DNA of 57,493 bases, from positions 1 to 57,493 of the forward strand of contig CALKJW010000045.1 of assembly GCA_937995595.1 (NCBI GenBank), written 5' to 3'. Positions 44,152-52,599 of this stretch are shown piece by piece (position 1 is the stretch's first letter; every line of letters starts with the position of its first letter). Source of the DNA: an uncultured Phycisphaerales bacterium. GTDB taxonomy: Bacteria; Planctomycetota; Phycisphaerae; Phycisphaerales; UBA1924. The notes under the pieces are model-generated. The model worked only from the letters and a program-made list of their open reading frames with translations. It did no database searches and was not told the DNA's origin. The position numbers and the translations under genes were made by a program.

Positions 44152-45786
44152 TTACCCCCGCCCCTGCGTCACGCCCAACTCCTCCTCGGACACGTCCGCC
44201 TCTTCGCGGTCGCCGATGGCGCGAACCACGACCGCGGGCGCAGCCGATGCCGGTTTCTTCTCCCCGCTCCCCGCGTGCGCGCTGCGCTCGTGCACCGCGG
44301 CGTTGCGTCCGTCCGCCGTCACCCGGTACTGCATGCCGATCGTGGTCTCCGGCTCGCCCAGCAGCAGGCGGTTCACCAGTTCCACGCCCTGCATCAGCGT
44401 GTGGTCGGTGTTCGAGACCTCGTACTTCCACATGCCGAAGCGCCCGCGCGAGTAGATCCCGCGCGTCTCCAGCCACGGGATGACCTCCGCGAGGATGTCG
44501 TCGCGCTCCACGCTCGGCGTCGGGTACGAGTAGTCGGCGTAGTAGCACCAGCGGCTGACGATGTTGGCCCGCTCGCCGGCTTCGAGCAGACCCGCGTTCT
44601 CGAGGCCCGTGATCACGTCCTCGATCACCGCGTCGGTGTTCCGCCCCTCGCGCCCCGGCGTGGGCTTGAACGCGCTCTCGCTTACCTCGCACAAGAGCGA
44701 GTAGTAGTTGTCCCTGTCCGGGGTCATGTGCGGCGAGTAGTTCGAGAGGTACGTCACCCGGTAGAACGGGCAGTTGTCCTCGGGGAAGTACATCCAGCTC
44801 TTCGTGTCCGGCGTCCCCGCGCCCGGCGCGCGGCTCCTGAGGCCGATGCCCACCATGTACCCCGACGAGTGCAGCAGCCTCGCCGCGGCGGCGCGCAGCG
44901 AGTCCGGCACGCTCCCCTTGAGCACGTCGCGGCACAGAACGTCCAGCGGCATCGCGCTGATCAGCACGTCGTACCGGTCGCTCGAACCATCCGCGAAGCG
45001 CACCGTCTTCGCGTCCACGTCGACCGCCACGATCTTCCTGTTGAGCGCGACGTGCTCGCTCTCGGTCTCGCCGTCGCGCAGCCCGAGCACGGGCCCGAAG
45101 CGCCGGTAGAACTCCCCCGTCCCGCCGCGCAGCGGGAACTTGAACTGGTTGTTCGGCCCCCAGCCGAAGTCGTCCTGCTCCAGCAGCACGTTCCGCAGCG
45201 CGCGGTCGACGTCGAGCACGGCCACCCGCTCGCCGATCCACTGCTTGTTCATCATCTCCGGCGGGTGCGCCCAGACCTTGAAGTTGTACGGACGCATGAA
45301 GTGTCTGGCGATCCCCTCGCCGAACACCGCGTCGATGAACTCGCCGAAGTTCCTCGCCACGGCGGGCGACGCCACCCTGCCCTTGCCGTGCTGCGCCTTG
45401 ATCAGCCCCGACAGGCACTCGTACGCGGCCTGCCTGGGCAGGTACCGGATGTTGTTCTGGAACGGGTACGGCACCCAGCGGTCAAACATCCGTACCCACG
45501 ACTCGCGGTTGTTGAGCGTGAACTCGTCGCCCATCAGCCGGTCGAACACCCGGTCGTAGTACGTGTAGTGGCTGAACATCACGTGCCCGCCGATGTCCCA
45601 CGTGAAGCCCGCCTCGTCTACGAACGAATGCGCCAATCCACCTATATAGGGGTTGCGGTCGTACAGCCGGAAGTTCCGATGCCCCAGTTCCTTCAGACGG
45701 TAACCGGCCCCCAGCCCGGTGGGGCCGGCACCAATGACGACGACACGATCATCACCTGAAATGGTTGTTTTCTGACCGTTCGACAT
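44152..45786 (-). CDS. UDP-galactopyranose-mutase-like flavoprotein
   Basis: FAD-dependent oxidoreductase fold. The dinucleotide-binding motif VVVIGAGPTGLGAGYRLKELG is near residue 15. DIGGHVMFSHYTYYDRVFDRL near 63 and the RWVPYPFQNNIRYLP block near 102 are typical of UDP-galactopyranose mutase and its relatives, which rearrange nucleotide sugars for surface polysaccharides. True UGM is about 390 residues; this one has 544, with a charged C-terminal tail (about 500-544). A protoporphyrinogen-oxidase-like relative is the alternative. I chose ATG 45786 because GGAG lies nine bases upstream and the FAD motif follows at the usual distance. No glycosyltransferase is adjacent. Confidence 0.75.
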   Translation of the reverse strand: MSNGQKTTISGDDRVVVIGAGPTGLGAGYRLKELGHRNFRLYDRNPYIGGLAHSFVDEAGFTWDIGGHVMFSHYTYYDRVFDRLMGDEFTLNNRESWVRMFDRWVPYPFQNNIRYLPRQAAYECLSGLIKAQHGKGRVASPAVARNFGEFIDAVFGEGIARHFMRPYNFKVWAHPPEMMNKQWIGERVAVLDVDRALRNVLLEQDDFGWGPNNQFKFPLRGGTGEFYRRFGPVLGLRDGETESEHVALNRKIVAVDVDAKTVRFADGSSDRYDVLISAMPLDVLCRDVLKGSVPDSLRAAAARLLHSSGYMVGIGLRSRAPGAGTPDTKSWMYFPEDNCPFYRVTYLSNYSPHMTPDRDNYYSLLCEVSESAFKPTPGREGRNTDAVIEDVITGLENAGLLEAGERANIVSRWCYYADYSYPTPSVERDDILAEVIPWLETRGIYSRGRFGMWKYEVSNTDHTLMQGVELVNRLLLGEPETTIGMQYRVTADGRNAAVHERSAHAGSGEKKPASAAPAVVVRAIGDREEADVSEEELGVTQGRG

Positions 45787-45824
45787 CGTGGAAAACTCCG
45801 AAGTGCGTCGTTCTTGCGCGGCCC

Positions 45825-45846
45825 GACCGACATCCGGCGGTCGGTC
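45825..45846. promoter_or_regulatory. 7-bp inverted repeat in the flavoprotein leader
   Basis: GACCGAC, an 8-base spacer, then GTCGGTC. It lies 39 bases before the flavoprotein ATG. It could be an operator or an RNA hairpin. Confidence 0.4.
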
Positions 45847-46210
45847 CCGTGGGCGAAGAGGATAGCGTTCCCGCGTCCGAATGCACGCGAAAACCGCCGC
45901 GGCGGTCCTGTTCGCCACTTGCGCGCACGCAGCGGCGCGCAACTGTTTCCAAGATCAACGCTTGAAGGCCAACACCCCGGCGCAACCGTCAACAGCCCCG
46001 CTCCGACGTGCTGAACGCCACCGCGCGCGGCCCGCACAGTTTTCTCGCCGCGCAAACCCCAGCGCGCAAAAAACTTGGGCGACTGCACGGGCGAAGGCAC
46101 TAGCGAAGCGCGACGGGAGTCTGTATGCTCACGCGCGTCCGCGCTCCCGCTTTGTTGTTCCAGGCCCTACAGACCCACTTCGGGGGTCGAAAAAGCCCGG
46201 ACGAGGGGCG

Positions 46211-46227
46211 CGTGTGTGCACAACACG
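46211..46227. promoter_or_regulatory. dyad upstream of the LuxR-type gene
   Basis: CGTGT, GTGCACA, ACACG: a 17-bp dyad. TACTCT (46237-46242), a possible -10, lies ten bases downstream, so the dyad covers the -35 region. The symmetry is that of a regulator binding site. Confidence 0.4.
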
Positions 46228-46253
46228 TCGCTATGGTACTCTGCGTTCGCCCT

Positions 46254-46281
46254 GTTCCGGTCGGTCGGCGACCGTCGGAAC
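46254..46281. promoter_or_regulatory. long imperfect dyad upstream of the LuxR-type gene
   Basis: GTTCCG, CGGTCG, then CGACCG and CGGAAC in inverted order, with two small bulges. If the TACTCT -10 is real, this lies in the transcript leader and may form a stem. Confidence 0.4.
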
Positions 46282-46345
46282 AAGGTGGATGATTCACGCG
46301 GGTTCACCACTTGCCCTTCCGTGACGCGGGGCGCAGGAGGTCTGG

Positions 46346-47251
46346 ATGAGCACATTGGCGCGAGAGGGATCGAACGCCCTTGCTGCCTGCATCAGGATCA
46401 CGGAGAGCATCTGTTCGCTCCCCGCCGTCGCCACGCAGGACTGGTGCGACCGCGCCGCCTCCGCGCTGCTGGGCATTCATCAACCGTCCATCTGCGTCTG
46501 CATGATCGGCGAGGCCGACTCGCGCGGCAACATCGCGCGTCAGGAAGCGACCGGCGTCGCCGGCTGCTACGTCGCCGAGGTCACCACCACCGTCGGCCGG
46601 GCCGCGTCCTCGTCCGCGATCGTTGCCTTCGACCCCAACGACGCGACGCTCGCGCGCGTCCGCACCAGTTTCGCGCAGGCCCGCGACCTCTCGTGGGCGC
46701 CCGGCCCCATCGGGCCCGGCACCATCGTCGCCGGCGCCCCCGAGCAGTTCGGCCTCGGGCCCAACTGGCAGATGTCCGGCCTCGGCAAGCGCTGGGCCGA
46801 CGTGCCCTACACATCGCTCACCCTCGGACTGGCCGCGCTGGGCAGCGCGGCCAACGGCCGGTCGCTCATCGTCGAGTTCGCCCGCACCGGCCCCGGCCCG
46901 GTCGACCCCGAGGCCGACGCCGAGGTCCTTCGCGCCGTCCTCGTGCCCATGGCGCGACGCGCGCTCCTGGCCGTCGGCGCCGACCCCACCGACGGCGGGC
47001 ACTGGCTCACCGCGCGCGAGCAGATCATCCTCCAGCACCTCCTGCTCGGCAAGTCCGTCCGCGAGATCGCCGACGAACTCGGACGCAGCCCCCACACCGT
47101 CCACGACCACGTCAAGAGCCTGCACCGCAAGCTCCGCGCCAACAGCCGCGGCGAACTGGTCGCCAAGGCGCTGGGCTACGTCGACCTCGTGCACGGCGCG
47201 CCGCACAACTCCGCGCCGACCATCGCCGAGCACAACCCGCAAAGGGCCTGA
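46346..47251 (+). CDS. LuxR-type helix-turn-helix transcription regulator
   Basis: The C-terminal LuxR/GerE helix-turn-helix spans about 221-275: LTAREQIILQHLLLGKSVRE then IADELGRSPHTVHDHVKSLHRKL (in part), with the usual recognition helix. The N-terminal 200 residues have no receiver Asp pattern and no autoinducer domain I recognise; a GAF-like sensory fold is possible. Such orphan regulators are common in planctomycetes. GGAGG seven bases before the ATG fixes the start. Divergent from the flavoprotein gene, so the two may share the control region upstream. Target genes are unknown. Confidence 0.85.
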   Translation: MSTLAREGSNALAACIRITESICSLPAVATQDWCDRAASALLGIHQPSICVCMIGEADSRGNIARQEATGVAGCYVAEVTTTVGRAASSSAIVAFDPNDATLARVRTSFAQARDLSWAPGPIGPGTIVAGAPEQFGLGPNWQMSGLGKRWADVPYTSLTLGLAALGSAANGRSLIVEFARTGPGPVDPEADAEVLRAVLVPMARRALLAVGADPTDGGHWLTAREQIILQHLLLGKSVREIADELGRSPHTVHDHVKSLHRKLRANSRGELVAKALGYVDLVHGAPHNSAPTIAEHNPQRA

Positions 47252-47275
47252 GCCGCGCTGGCGCCGGTCAGGGCT

Positions 47276-48139
47276 TCACGCGTCCGGGTTCGCGGCGGGC
47301 GCGGGCCGCTCCGCGTCATCGTCGCCCGACGCCGCCAGCCGGCGCGCCGTCCGCGCGTACGACACGATGCTCAGCGGCAGGCTCGCCAGGTACGCGCCCG
47401 CCACCAGCGCGATCGCCAGCCAGAAGTCCTTGGCCGCCAGCGCGATCCACAGACCGACGCCCAGCATCAGCGGCACCACCAGCGGCCGGCCGATCCGCAC
47501 CTGCTTGAAGGAGAACATCGGCTGGCGGCTCACCATCAGCCACGCCAGCGCGACCGTGTACGGCACGATCGCCAGCGTGTTCGGCGCGTTCTGCACAAAC
47601 CGCGACATCTCCAGCATCACCGGGATCAGCACCGCCAGCGCGGCCGCGGGCGTCGGCAGGCCCACGAAGAACTTCACGCCCAGCGGGTTCGGCCGCGCGG
47701 CCCGCGCGCCCTCGGCCTTCGGCGCGCCCGCCGCGGCGGTGAACCGCGCCAGCCGCAGCGCGCTGCACAGCGCAAAGAGCATGATCGCCCCCAGCACCAG
47801 CGCCTCGATCAGTTTGCGCACCCCCGGCTCGGGTGCCGAGTCCTTCAGCATCCACTGGTGCATCAGCAGCGCGGGCGCGACGCCGAAGCACAGGAAGTCC
47901 GACAGCGAGTCCAGCACCGCCCCGAACTTCGACGAGGCCCGCAGCAGCCGCGCCGCACGCCCGTCGAGCATGTCGAACACCGCCGCGACCAGGATCGCCC
48001 CCACCGCGCGGTCGAAGTCCCCCTTGATCGAAAAGTGCAGCGACGCCAGCCCGCTGCACAGCCCGCATGTCGTCAACAGGTTCGGCACGATGACCCGCAG
48101 CGGGACCTCGCGCTGACGCGATGGGTAGCGGATGAACAC
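47276..48139 (-). CDS. pssA: phosphatidylserine synthase (CDP-alcohol phosphatidyltransferase)
   Basis: PssA joins CDP-diacylglycerol and serine. The CDP-alcohol motif DxxDGxxARxxxxxxxxGxxxDxxxD is complete: Asp56, Asp59, Gly60, Ala63, Arg64, Gly73, Asp77, Asp81. About six to seven membrane spans follow, and the C-terminal tail is short and charged. The product has 287 residues, as expected for the Gram-positive-type PssA. It begins four bases after the psd stop on the same strand, so the two last steps of phosphatidylethanolamine synthesis form one operon. The start codon ATG 48139 has no strong Shine-Dalgarno site. Convergent with the LuxR-type gene. Confidence 0.93.
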   Translation of the reverse strand: MFIRYPSRQREVPLRVIVPNLLTTCGLCSGLASLHFSIKGDFDRAVGAILVAAVFDMLDGRAARLLRASSKFGAVLDSLSDFLCFGVAPALLMHQWMLKDSAPEPGVRKLIEALVLGAIMLFALCSALRLARFTAAAGAPKAEGARAARPNPLGVKFFVGLPTPAAALAVLIPVMLEMSRFVQNAPNTLAIVPYTVALAWLMVSRQPMFSFKQVRIGRPLVVPLMLGVGLWIALAAKDFWLAIALVAGAYLASLPLSIVSYARTARRLAASGDDDAERPAPAANPDA

Positions 48140-48143
48140 GCGA

Positions 48144-48911
48144 TCAGACCTCCGCCCCCTGCGCCGCCGCGGCGGGCGCTTCCACGCGCGCCGGCGCGCC
48201 CCGCGCCGGCAACGCCGCGATCACCGTCTCCCCCGCCACCATCCGCTGCCCGACCCGCGCGCGCGCCTCCGCTCCCTCCGGCAGGTACACGTCCACGCGC
48301 GAGCCGAAGCGGATCAGCCCGTACCGCTCGCCCGTCCTCAGCAGGGCCCCCGGCCCCACGCGGCACACGATCCGCCGCGCCACCAGCCCCGCGATCTGCA
48401 CGCACCCGACGCGCTCGCCCTCCGGCGTGCGGATCACCATCCCGCACCGCTCGTTGTGCTCGCTCGCCTTGTCGAACGACGCGTTGAAGAACTTCCCCGG
48501 CCGGTACTCGACCCGCTCGACCTCGCCCCCGACCGGCGCGCGGTTCACGTGCACGTTGAACACGTTCATGAACACCGACACGCGCGTCCATGTCGTTGCG
48601 CTGTCCAGTCCCAGTTCCGCCGGCGGCTGCGCGGGGCCGGCGTGGCAACACACCCCGTCGGCCGGGCTCACCACCACGCCCGCGCCGGCAGGCGCCGTCC
48701 GCGCCGGGTCGCGAAAGAACCATACCGCCCACATCGCCAGCAGCCCCGTCACGCTCCCCACCAGCGGCCCGGCCGGCGAGCCGAGCAGCGCCCACGCGCC
48801 GCCCGTCAGCACGCCCGCCGCGAGCACGAACGCGGCGACAATCGGCCAGCCCTCGTGGGCGATGATCGGGTAGTCGCGCTCGTCGCGGTGCTGCGGCGTC
48901 GGCACAGGCAT
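48144..48911 (-). CDS. psd: phosphatidylserine decarboxylase proenzyme
   Basis: Psd turns phosphatidylserine into phosphatidylethanolamine; it cleaves itself to make a pyruvoyl cofactor. The cleavage site is GlySer in [13 protein letters not shown], so the serine becomes the pyruvoyl group. Upstream blocks [28 protein letters not shown] and GYR-like [20 protein letters not shown] (in part) match the short form of the family. Two membrane spans lie near 25-45 and 48-68. At 255 residues it is a short-type Psd (E. coli 322). ATG 48911 was chosen because the upstream open frame runs through repeats. It is the first gene of the psd-pssA pair. Confidence 0.9.
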   Translation of the reverse strand: MPVPTPQHRDERDYPIIAHEGWPIVAAFVLAAGVLTGGAWALLGSPAGPLVGSVTGLLAMWAVWFFRDPARTAPAGAGVVVSPADGVCCHAGPAQPPAELGLDSATTWTRVSVFMNVFNVHVNRAPVGGEVERVEYRPGKFFNASFDKASEHNERCGMVIRTPEGERVGCVQIAGLVARRIVCRVGPGALLRTGERYGLIRFGSRVDVYLPEGAEARARVGQRMVAGETVIAALPARGAPARVEAPAAAAQGAEV

Positions 48912-48967
48912 GGACAAGGGTAGCGAGCGGGAACCCGGAAGTCGGAAAGGCGCTTCCAACCGGGCCC

Positions 48968-49000
48968 GCTGCCTCTCCCCGCGGCGCGGGGAGAGGGGAA
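48968..49000. repeat. half unit of the two-hairpin repeat
   Basis: CCTCTCCCC, GCGGCGC loop, GGGGAGAGG, ending GGGAA; the second hairpin is missing. Confidence 0.8.
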
Positions 49001-49024
49001 GGCGTGTTGCGTTTTGATCTGCGC

Positions 49025-49084
49025 TTTCCCCTCTCCCCATCGAAGATGGGGAGAGGTGCCCGAGCGCAGCGAGGGGGTGAGGGG
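49025..49084 (+). repeat. two-hairpin repeat, class B
   Basis: CCCCTCTCCCC with ATCGAAGAT loop, GGGGAGAGG, TG, CCCGAGCGCAGCGAGGG, GTGAGGGG. It lies between psd and the GNAT gene. Confidence 0.85.
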
Positions 49085-49120
49085 TTCCGTTGACTCGTAC
49101 TCGGTTCTGTTGACGCCGAT

Positions 49121-49158
49121 CTCCCGCCTCTCCATCCCACTTCCCTACCCTTCCACCC
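49121..49158. repeat. heptamer-like array running into a start codon
   Basis: Pyrimidine heptamers CTCCCGC, CTCTCCA, TCCCACT, TCCCTAC and CCTTCCA end at CCC just before the ATG at 49159. The register is less exact than in other arrays. No Shine-Dalgarno site is present. Confidence 0.6.
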
Positions 49159-50217
49159 ATGACCACGTTCATCGGTGAGTCCCCGCCGACCCCGATCGGG
49201 CCCGGCCCCGATTCCCCGCGCGTGGTGCTTGTCCCCGAGCGCCTCCGCCTCGCGGCGTGCGCCCGCCTCGTCGCCGACAACGCGCGCGAACCGCTCGCCG
49301 CCGCCCGGCGGTTCATCGACGCCGCCCACGACCTCAACATCGATCTCTCGCTTCTCTGGGGCGTTCTCGACGAGTCCGGCGCGAACGTCCGCCAGGTCTG
49401 CCTCGCCGTCATCGGCGCGGGCCGAACGGCCATGCTCTTCCTTTCCGGCGATCCGCCGCACCGTCGGCCGGTGCCAGATGCCCTCGCCCTCCGCGAGCGG
49501 GTCGCGCTCGTGCAGGCCGCGTGCGCCGCGCTCAGCGGGCCGATCCCCGGCAAGACGGACAAGGGCGTCCGTCTGGCGCAGGCTCTCCTGGAGCCGCGCG
49601 AGACCGCCGCGCGCGACGCCCTCCGCGCCGCCGGGTTCACGCAGATCGGCGATCTGGCCTACATGCGCCGCCCGCCGGGCCCGATGCCCGCCGCGCCGGG
49701 GCACGCCGCGTCCTCGCAACTCCCCACGGGTTTCGAAGTCCGATCGGTCGCCGAACTGCTCGCGACGCACGGCGAGGCCGACGTCGACCGCCTGCTCATC
49801 GACGCGCTCGCCGATTCCTACGTCCAAACGCTCGACTGCCCCGAGTTGTGCGGCCTGCGCGACGTCGCCGACGTGCTCGAGTCGCACAAGCACGTCGGAC
49901 GCTACGACCCCGCCCTGTGGTGGGTTGTCTTGGCCGACCACAAGCCCTGCGGGTGCGCGCTGTTTTCCGTCTCGCCCGAGCACGACTCGGTCGAACTGGT
50001 GTACCTCGGCCTGGGTCCGTCGTGCCGCGGCCGCGGCGTCGGCAGCGCGCTGCTCGACCGCTGCCTCCGCGCGCTGGGCAAGGGCCTGCTGCGTTCCGGC
50101 GGCGTCACCTGCGCCGTCGACACGCGCAACACGCCCGCGCTGCGCCTCTACGCCCACGCCGGGTTCGTGCGCTTCGGCGTGCGCATCCCGATGATCCGAC
50201 CGCTGGCGCGGCAATGA
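49159..50217 (+). CDS. GNAT-family acetyltransferase, tandem-domain
   Basis: The C-terminal GNAT domain (about 200-345) has the acetyl-CoA loop in [18 protein letters not shown] and the late strand [24 protein letters not shown] (in part). The N-terminal half (about 10-180) looks like a degenerate second GNAT domain (CRGR-less), with [10 protein letters not shown] closing it. Two fused GNAT domains of about 350 residues resemble mycothiol synthase MshD in plan, but planctomycetes are not known to make mycothiol, so the substrate is open. No Shine-Dalgarno site precedes the ATG, which follows a heptamer array. It shares no operon with neighbours. Confidence 0.8.
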   Translation: MTTFIGESPPTPIGPGPDSPRVVLVPERLRLAACARLVADNAREPLAAARRFIDAAHDLNIDLSLLWGVLDESGANVRQVCLAVIGAGRTAMLFLSGDPPHRRPVPDALALRERVALVQAACAALSGPIPGKTDKGVRLAQALLEPRETAARDALRAAGFTQIGDLAYMRRPPGPMPAAPGHAASSQLPTGFEVRSVAELLATHGEADVDRLLIDALADSYVQTLDCPELCGLRDVADVLESHKHVGRYDPALWWVVLADHKPCGCALFSVSPEHDSVELVYLGLGPSCRGRGVGSALLDRCLRALGKGLLRSGGVTCAVDTRNTPALRLYAHAGFVRFGVRIPMIRPLARQ

Positions 50218-50263
50218 CCGCTGCGCGCGGCGCGAACGCCGATCCCGCCGACGTTCCACGCGG

Positions 50264-50318
50264 TTTTCCACACGATTCTCCACCGTTGTCCCGAACTTCC
50301 GCGCCGCGCCGTGGAGAA
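50264..50318. promoter_or_regulatory. DnaA-box-like cluster
   Basis: TTTTCCACA (50264-50272) fits TTWTNCACA exactly. TTCTCCACC (50276-50284) and, on the minus strand, TTCTCCACG (50310-50318) are near matches. Three sites within 55 bp, about 75 bases upstream of the -35, suggest DnaA autoregulation or an origin part. Confidence 0.5.
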
Positions 50319-50392
50319 GTTTTTTGTCGCGCGCAAGTCCCGGGTTTTGCGGCCTTCCGCTTCATTCGTTCTTCGCGCTCGCGCCCGGCCCC

Positions 50393-50421
50393 TTGAGACC
50401 GCGCCCGCCGCGCGGTACGCT
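50393..50421 (+). promoter_or_regulatory. dnaA promoter
   Basis: TTGAGA (50393-50398; 5 of 6) and TACGCT (50416-50421) lie exactly 17 bases apart. The predicted leader before the GTG start would be about 330 bases, and contains the CCGGACAGCTGTCCGG palindrome. Confidence 0.5.
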
Positions 50422-50756
50422 CTGCCCATCGGTCAGGGACTCGACCGACCGTCCCTCATCACGACGATGACCTGTTGTGTGCTTCCTCCCGGCTCGCGAC
50501 CCCGGCCCGGACAGCTGTCCGGCCCCGCTCGCGGGTGGTGCTTTGCTCCGCCTGGCTCTTCGAGGCCGGAGCGACAACGTGTGCGACCGATCCGTCGGGG
50601 CGCGGAGCCGTCCCGACGCGGCCGGTCCGCCGGGATCTGGGACGGCGTTGGAACGGATTCGCGGAGACACCACCGCCGGCTGACCGGCGATCACCGTGCC
50701 CCGCCGCCGCGGCTCTTCCGCGACCGGCCCGGCCCCACCGCGCAAGGGTGTGACCT

Positions 50757-52499
50757 GTGGAGACACGTCACGCTTCGGATCCAACCGCCCAGCGACCCAT
50801 CGAGAGAGACGAGAGCACACGATGCGAACCCACTGACGCGCCGCGCGACACCGTCTGGATCGAAGCCCGCGGCCCGCTCCACCGCACCCCCGGACGCGAC
50901 GCCGGCGACCGCGACTCCCGCGCACGCCGCGCGCACGCGCACCCCCAGCGACACGCCCACGCCGGCAACGGCGCGCCCGCGGGCGCTGCGCCCGCGCCGG
51001 TCGTCCCCGGCGACGCGCACGCGGCGGATGACGCCCCCGCCGACGACGCCGAGGCGCTCCACGCGCGCCTCGCCATGACCATCGGCCACGCCGCCTACGA
51101 CCGCTACTTCCGCGGGCGCGTGCAGATCCGCCTGCGCGACGGCCGCGCCGAGGTGCACGCCCCCAGCCGCGCCGCGGCCGACGTTCTCCGCCGGCGCTTC
51201 GCCGTCGCGCTCCGCCAGGCCGCCGGCGCCGAGGCCGAGTTCATCGGCGACGATCTTCCCGCCTCCAACGGGCACGCGGCGGCCGCGCCCGCCGCGCCGC
51301 GTACCGCGGCTCCCGCGCCCGCGCCGAGCACCCGCCACGCGCCCGCCGCGCGCTACCGCCTCGAGGACTTCGTCGTCGGCGAGTCCAACCGCGTCGCCTA
51401 CGACGCCGCCTCGCGCCTGGCCGAGAGCGCCGACGAAGACGCGCCCCGCCACCTCTTCATCCACGGCCCCTGCGGCCTGGGCAAGAGCCACCTCCTCCAC
51501 GGCGCGGCGGCGCGGTTCCGCGAGCGCCACCCCGGCGCGGTCGTGCGCGTCACCAGCGGCGAGGCGTTCATGAACGACTTCGTCGCCGCCATCCGCGACA
51601 CCGGCCCCGCCGGGCCCGGCAAGCCACCCGCCGGCGTCGCCCGCTTCCGCAGGGCCTACCGCCGCTGCGACCTGCTCTGCATCGACGACGTCCACTTCCT
51701 GGCCGCCAAGCAGGCCACGCAGGACGAACTCCTCCACACCTTCGACGAGATCGAGCGCGGCGGCGCGAAGGTCATCCTCGTCAGCGACCAGCACCCGCGC
51801 CTGCTGCGGAAGTTCAGCCCCGCGCTCGTCTCGCGCTTCATGGCGGGCCTGGTCGCCGGCGTCGCGCCCCCCGAGAGCGGCCTGCGCGAGCGGATCATCC
51901 GCGTCTTTGCCCAGCGCCGCGGCCTTCGGCTCGACGACGGCGCGGTCCGCGCGGTCGCGTCGCGCACCGGCTGGCTCCCCGCGGCGTCCGCCGGCCCGTC
52001 GGTCCGCGACATCGAGGGCGCGCTCACCAAGATCGACGCGCTCCGCCGCGTCGCGCCCGAGTTCGTGGCCGCCGACGGCCGCATCGGCGCCGCGGCGGTC
52101 GAGCGCGCCCTGGGCGGCGCGCCCGCCGGCGCCGCCGCCGAGGCGTCCCCGCGCCCGGCCCGCCCCGTGCGCATGCACACCATCGTCGCCCAGACCTGCG
52201 CCGCGCTGGCCGTCGACGCCGCCGACCTCGCCGGGCGCACCCGCCACAAGCGCGTCGTGCTCGCGAGAGCAATTATAACTTATATCGCCCGCGCGCTCAC
52301 AACCCAGAGTTTCCCGGACATCGCCCGCGCCCTGGGCCGCCCCGCGCACTCCACCGTCATCACCGCCTACCAGCGCTTCACGCGCCAACTCCAGGCCGAC
52401 GAGCCCCTGGCCCTCGACCACGCCGCCGAGCCGACTACGCTTCCCGTGCTGGTGCGCCAACTGACCGAGGCGGTCGTGCGCGAATCAGCCCGCGGGTAG
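50757..52499 (+). CDS. dnaA: replication initiator DnaA (atypical domain IV)
   Basis: DnaA opens the chromosomal origin. A His/Ala/Pro-rich N-terminus (about 1-100) precedes a short domain I (about 100-160). The AAA+ core has Walker A GPCGLGKSHLLHG near 237, Walker B LLCIDDVHFLAAKQATQDE near 307, and SRFMAGLVAGVAPPESGLRE. The helix-turn-helix domain IV (about 500-560) ends LGRPAHSTVITAYQRF. The usual GGRDHTT reads G-R-P-A-H-S-T, so the base-contacting Arg-Asp is changed to Pro529-Ala530. Codons 506-510 are AT-rich, unlike the rest. The start is GTG, the first start after a stop. At 580 residues it is longer than typical. dnaN is not adjacent. A paralogue elsewhere is possible. Confidence 0.85.
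   Translation: METRHASDPTAQRPIERDESTRCEPTDAPRDTVWIEARGPLHRTPGRDAGDRDSRARRAHAHPQRHAHAGNGAPAGAAPAPVVPGDAHAADDAPADDAEALHARLAMTIGHAAYDRYFRGRVQIRLRDGRAEVHAPSRAAADVLRRRFAVALRQAAGAEAEFIGDDLPASNGHAAAAPAAPRTAAPAPAPSTRHAPAARYRLEDFVVGESNRVAYDAASRLAESADEDAPRHLFIHGPCGLGKSHLLHGAAARFRERHPGAVVRVTSGEAFMNDFVAAIRDTGPAGPGKPPAGVARFRRAYRRCDLLCIDDVHFLAAKQATQDELLHTFDEIERGGAKVILVSDQHPRLLRKFSPALVSRFMAGLVAGVAPPESGLRERIIRVFAQRRGLRLDDGAVRAVASRTGWLPAASAGPSVRDIEGALTKIDALRRVAPEFVAADGRIGAAAVERALGGAPAGAAAEASPRPARPVRMHTIVAQTCAALAVDAADLAGRTRHKRVVLARAIITYIARALTTQSFPDIARALGRPAHSTVITAYQRFTRQLQADEPLALDHAAEPTTLPVLVRQLTEAVVRESARG
52271..52285. other. AT-only 15-mer inside dnaA
   Basis: Codons 506-510 are ATT ATA ACT TAT ATC, giving a run of AATTATAACTTATAT broken by a single C in a frame otherwise dominated by G/C at third positions. 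The minus strand carries a perfect TATAAT (52272-52277). It may be an internal promoter, a binding site, or chance. Confidence 0.5.
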
Positions 52500-52503
52500 G
52501 TCC

Positions 52504-52538
52504 GGGTGCGGATCGCGGAACGCGGAGTGCGGAGTTCC
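52504..52538 (+). repeat. heptamer array, left of the four-helix gene
   Basis: Five units in register: GGGTGCG, GATCGCG, GAACGCG, GAGTGCG, GAGTTCC. It begins five bases after the dnaA stop. Confidence 0.85.
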
Positions 52539-52599
52539 CTCCCGATCCCGGCGCACCGCCCGCGGCGCCGGACTTCCCCGCGTCTCTCGATTGCGCCGC

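Larger units (their letters stand above)
45787..46345. other. 559-bp divergent promoter region
   Basis: No convincing gene. It separates the flavoprotein from the LuxR-type regulator. It holds three dyads (45825-45846, 46211-46227, 46254-46281) and several A-rich patches, such as CAAAAAACTTGG near 46067-46078. That pattern suggests a regulated two-way control region. Confidence 0.55.
50218..50756. other. 539-bp dnaA upstream region
   Basis: It holds DnaA-box-like motifs (50264-50318), a promoter (50393-50421) and a 16-bp palindrome CCGGACAGCTGTCCGG (50507-50522). The open frame across it in another register shows no recognisable protein. This could be part of an origin, though no long AT-rich unwinding element is seen. 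Confidence 0.5.

Noticed and set aside
45787-46345. Small genes in the flavoprotein-LuxR gap
   Set aside because: Frames of 65-147 codons exist but have no start signals, no protein-like composition and cross the dyads.
50311-51078. 255-residue frame before and into dnaA
   Set aside because: Different frame from DnaA, with Arg/Pro-rich shadow text; it covers the dnaA control region.
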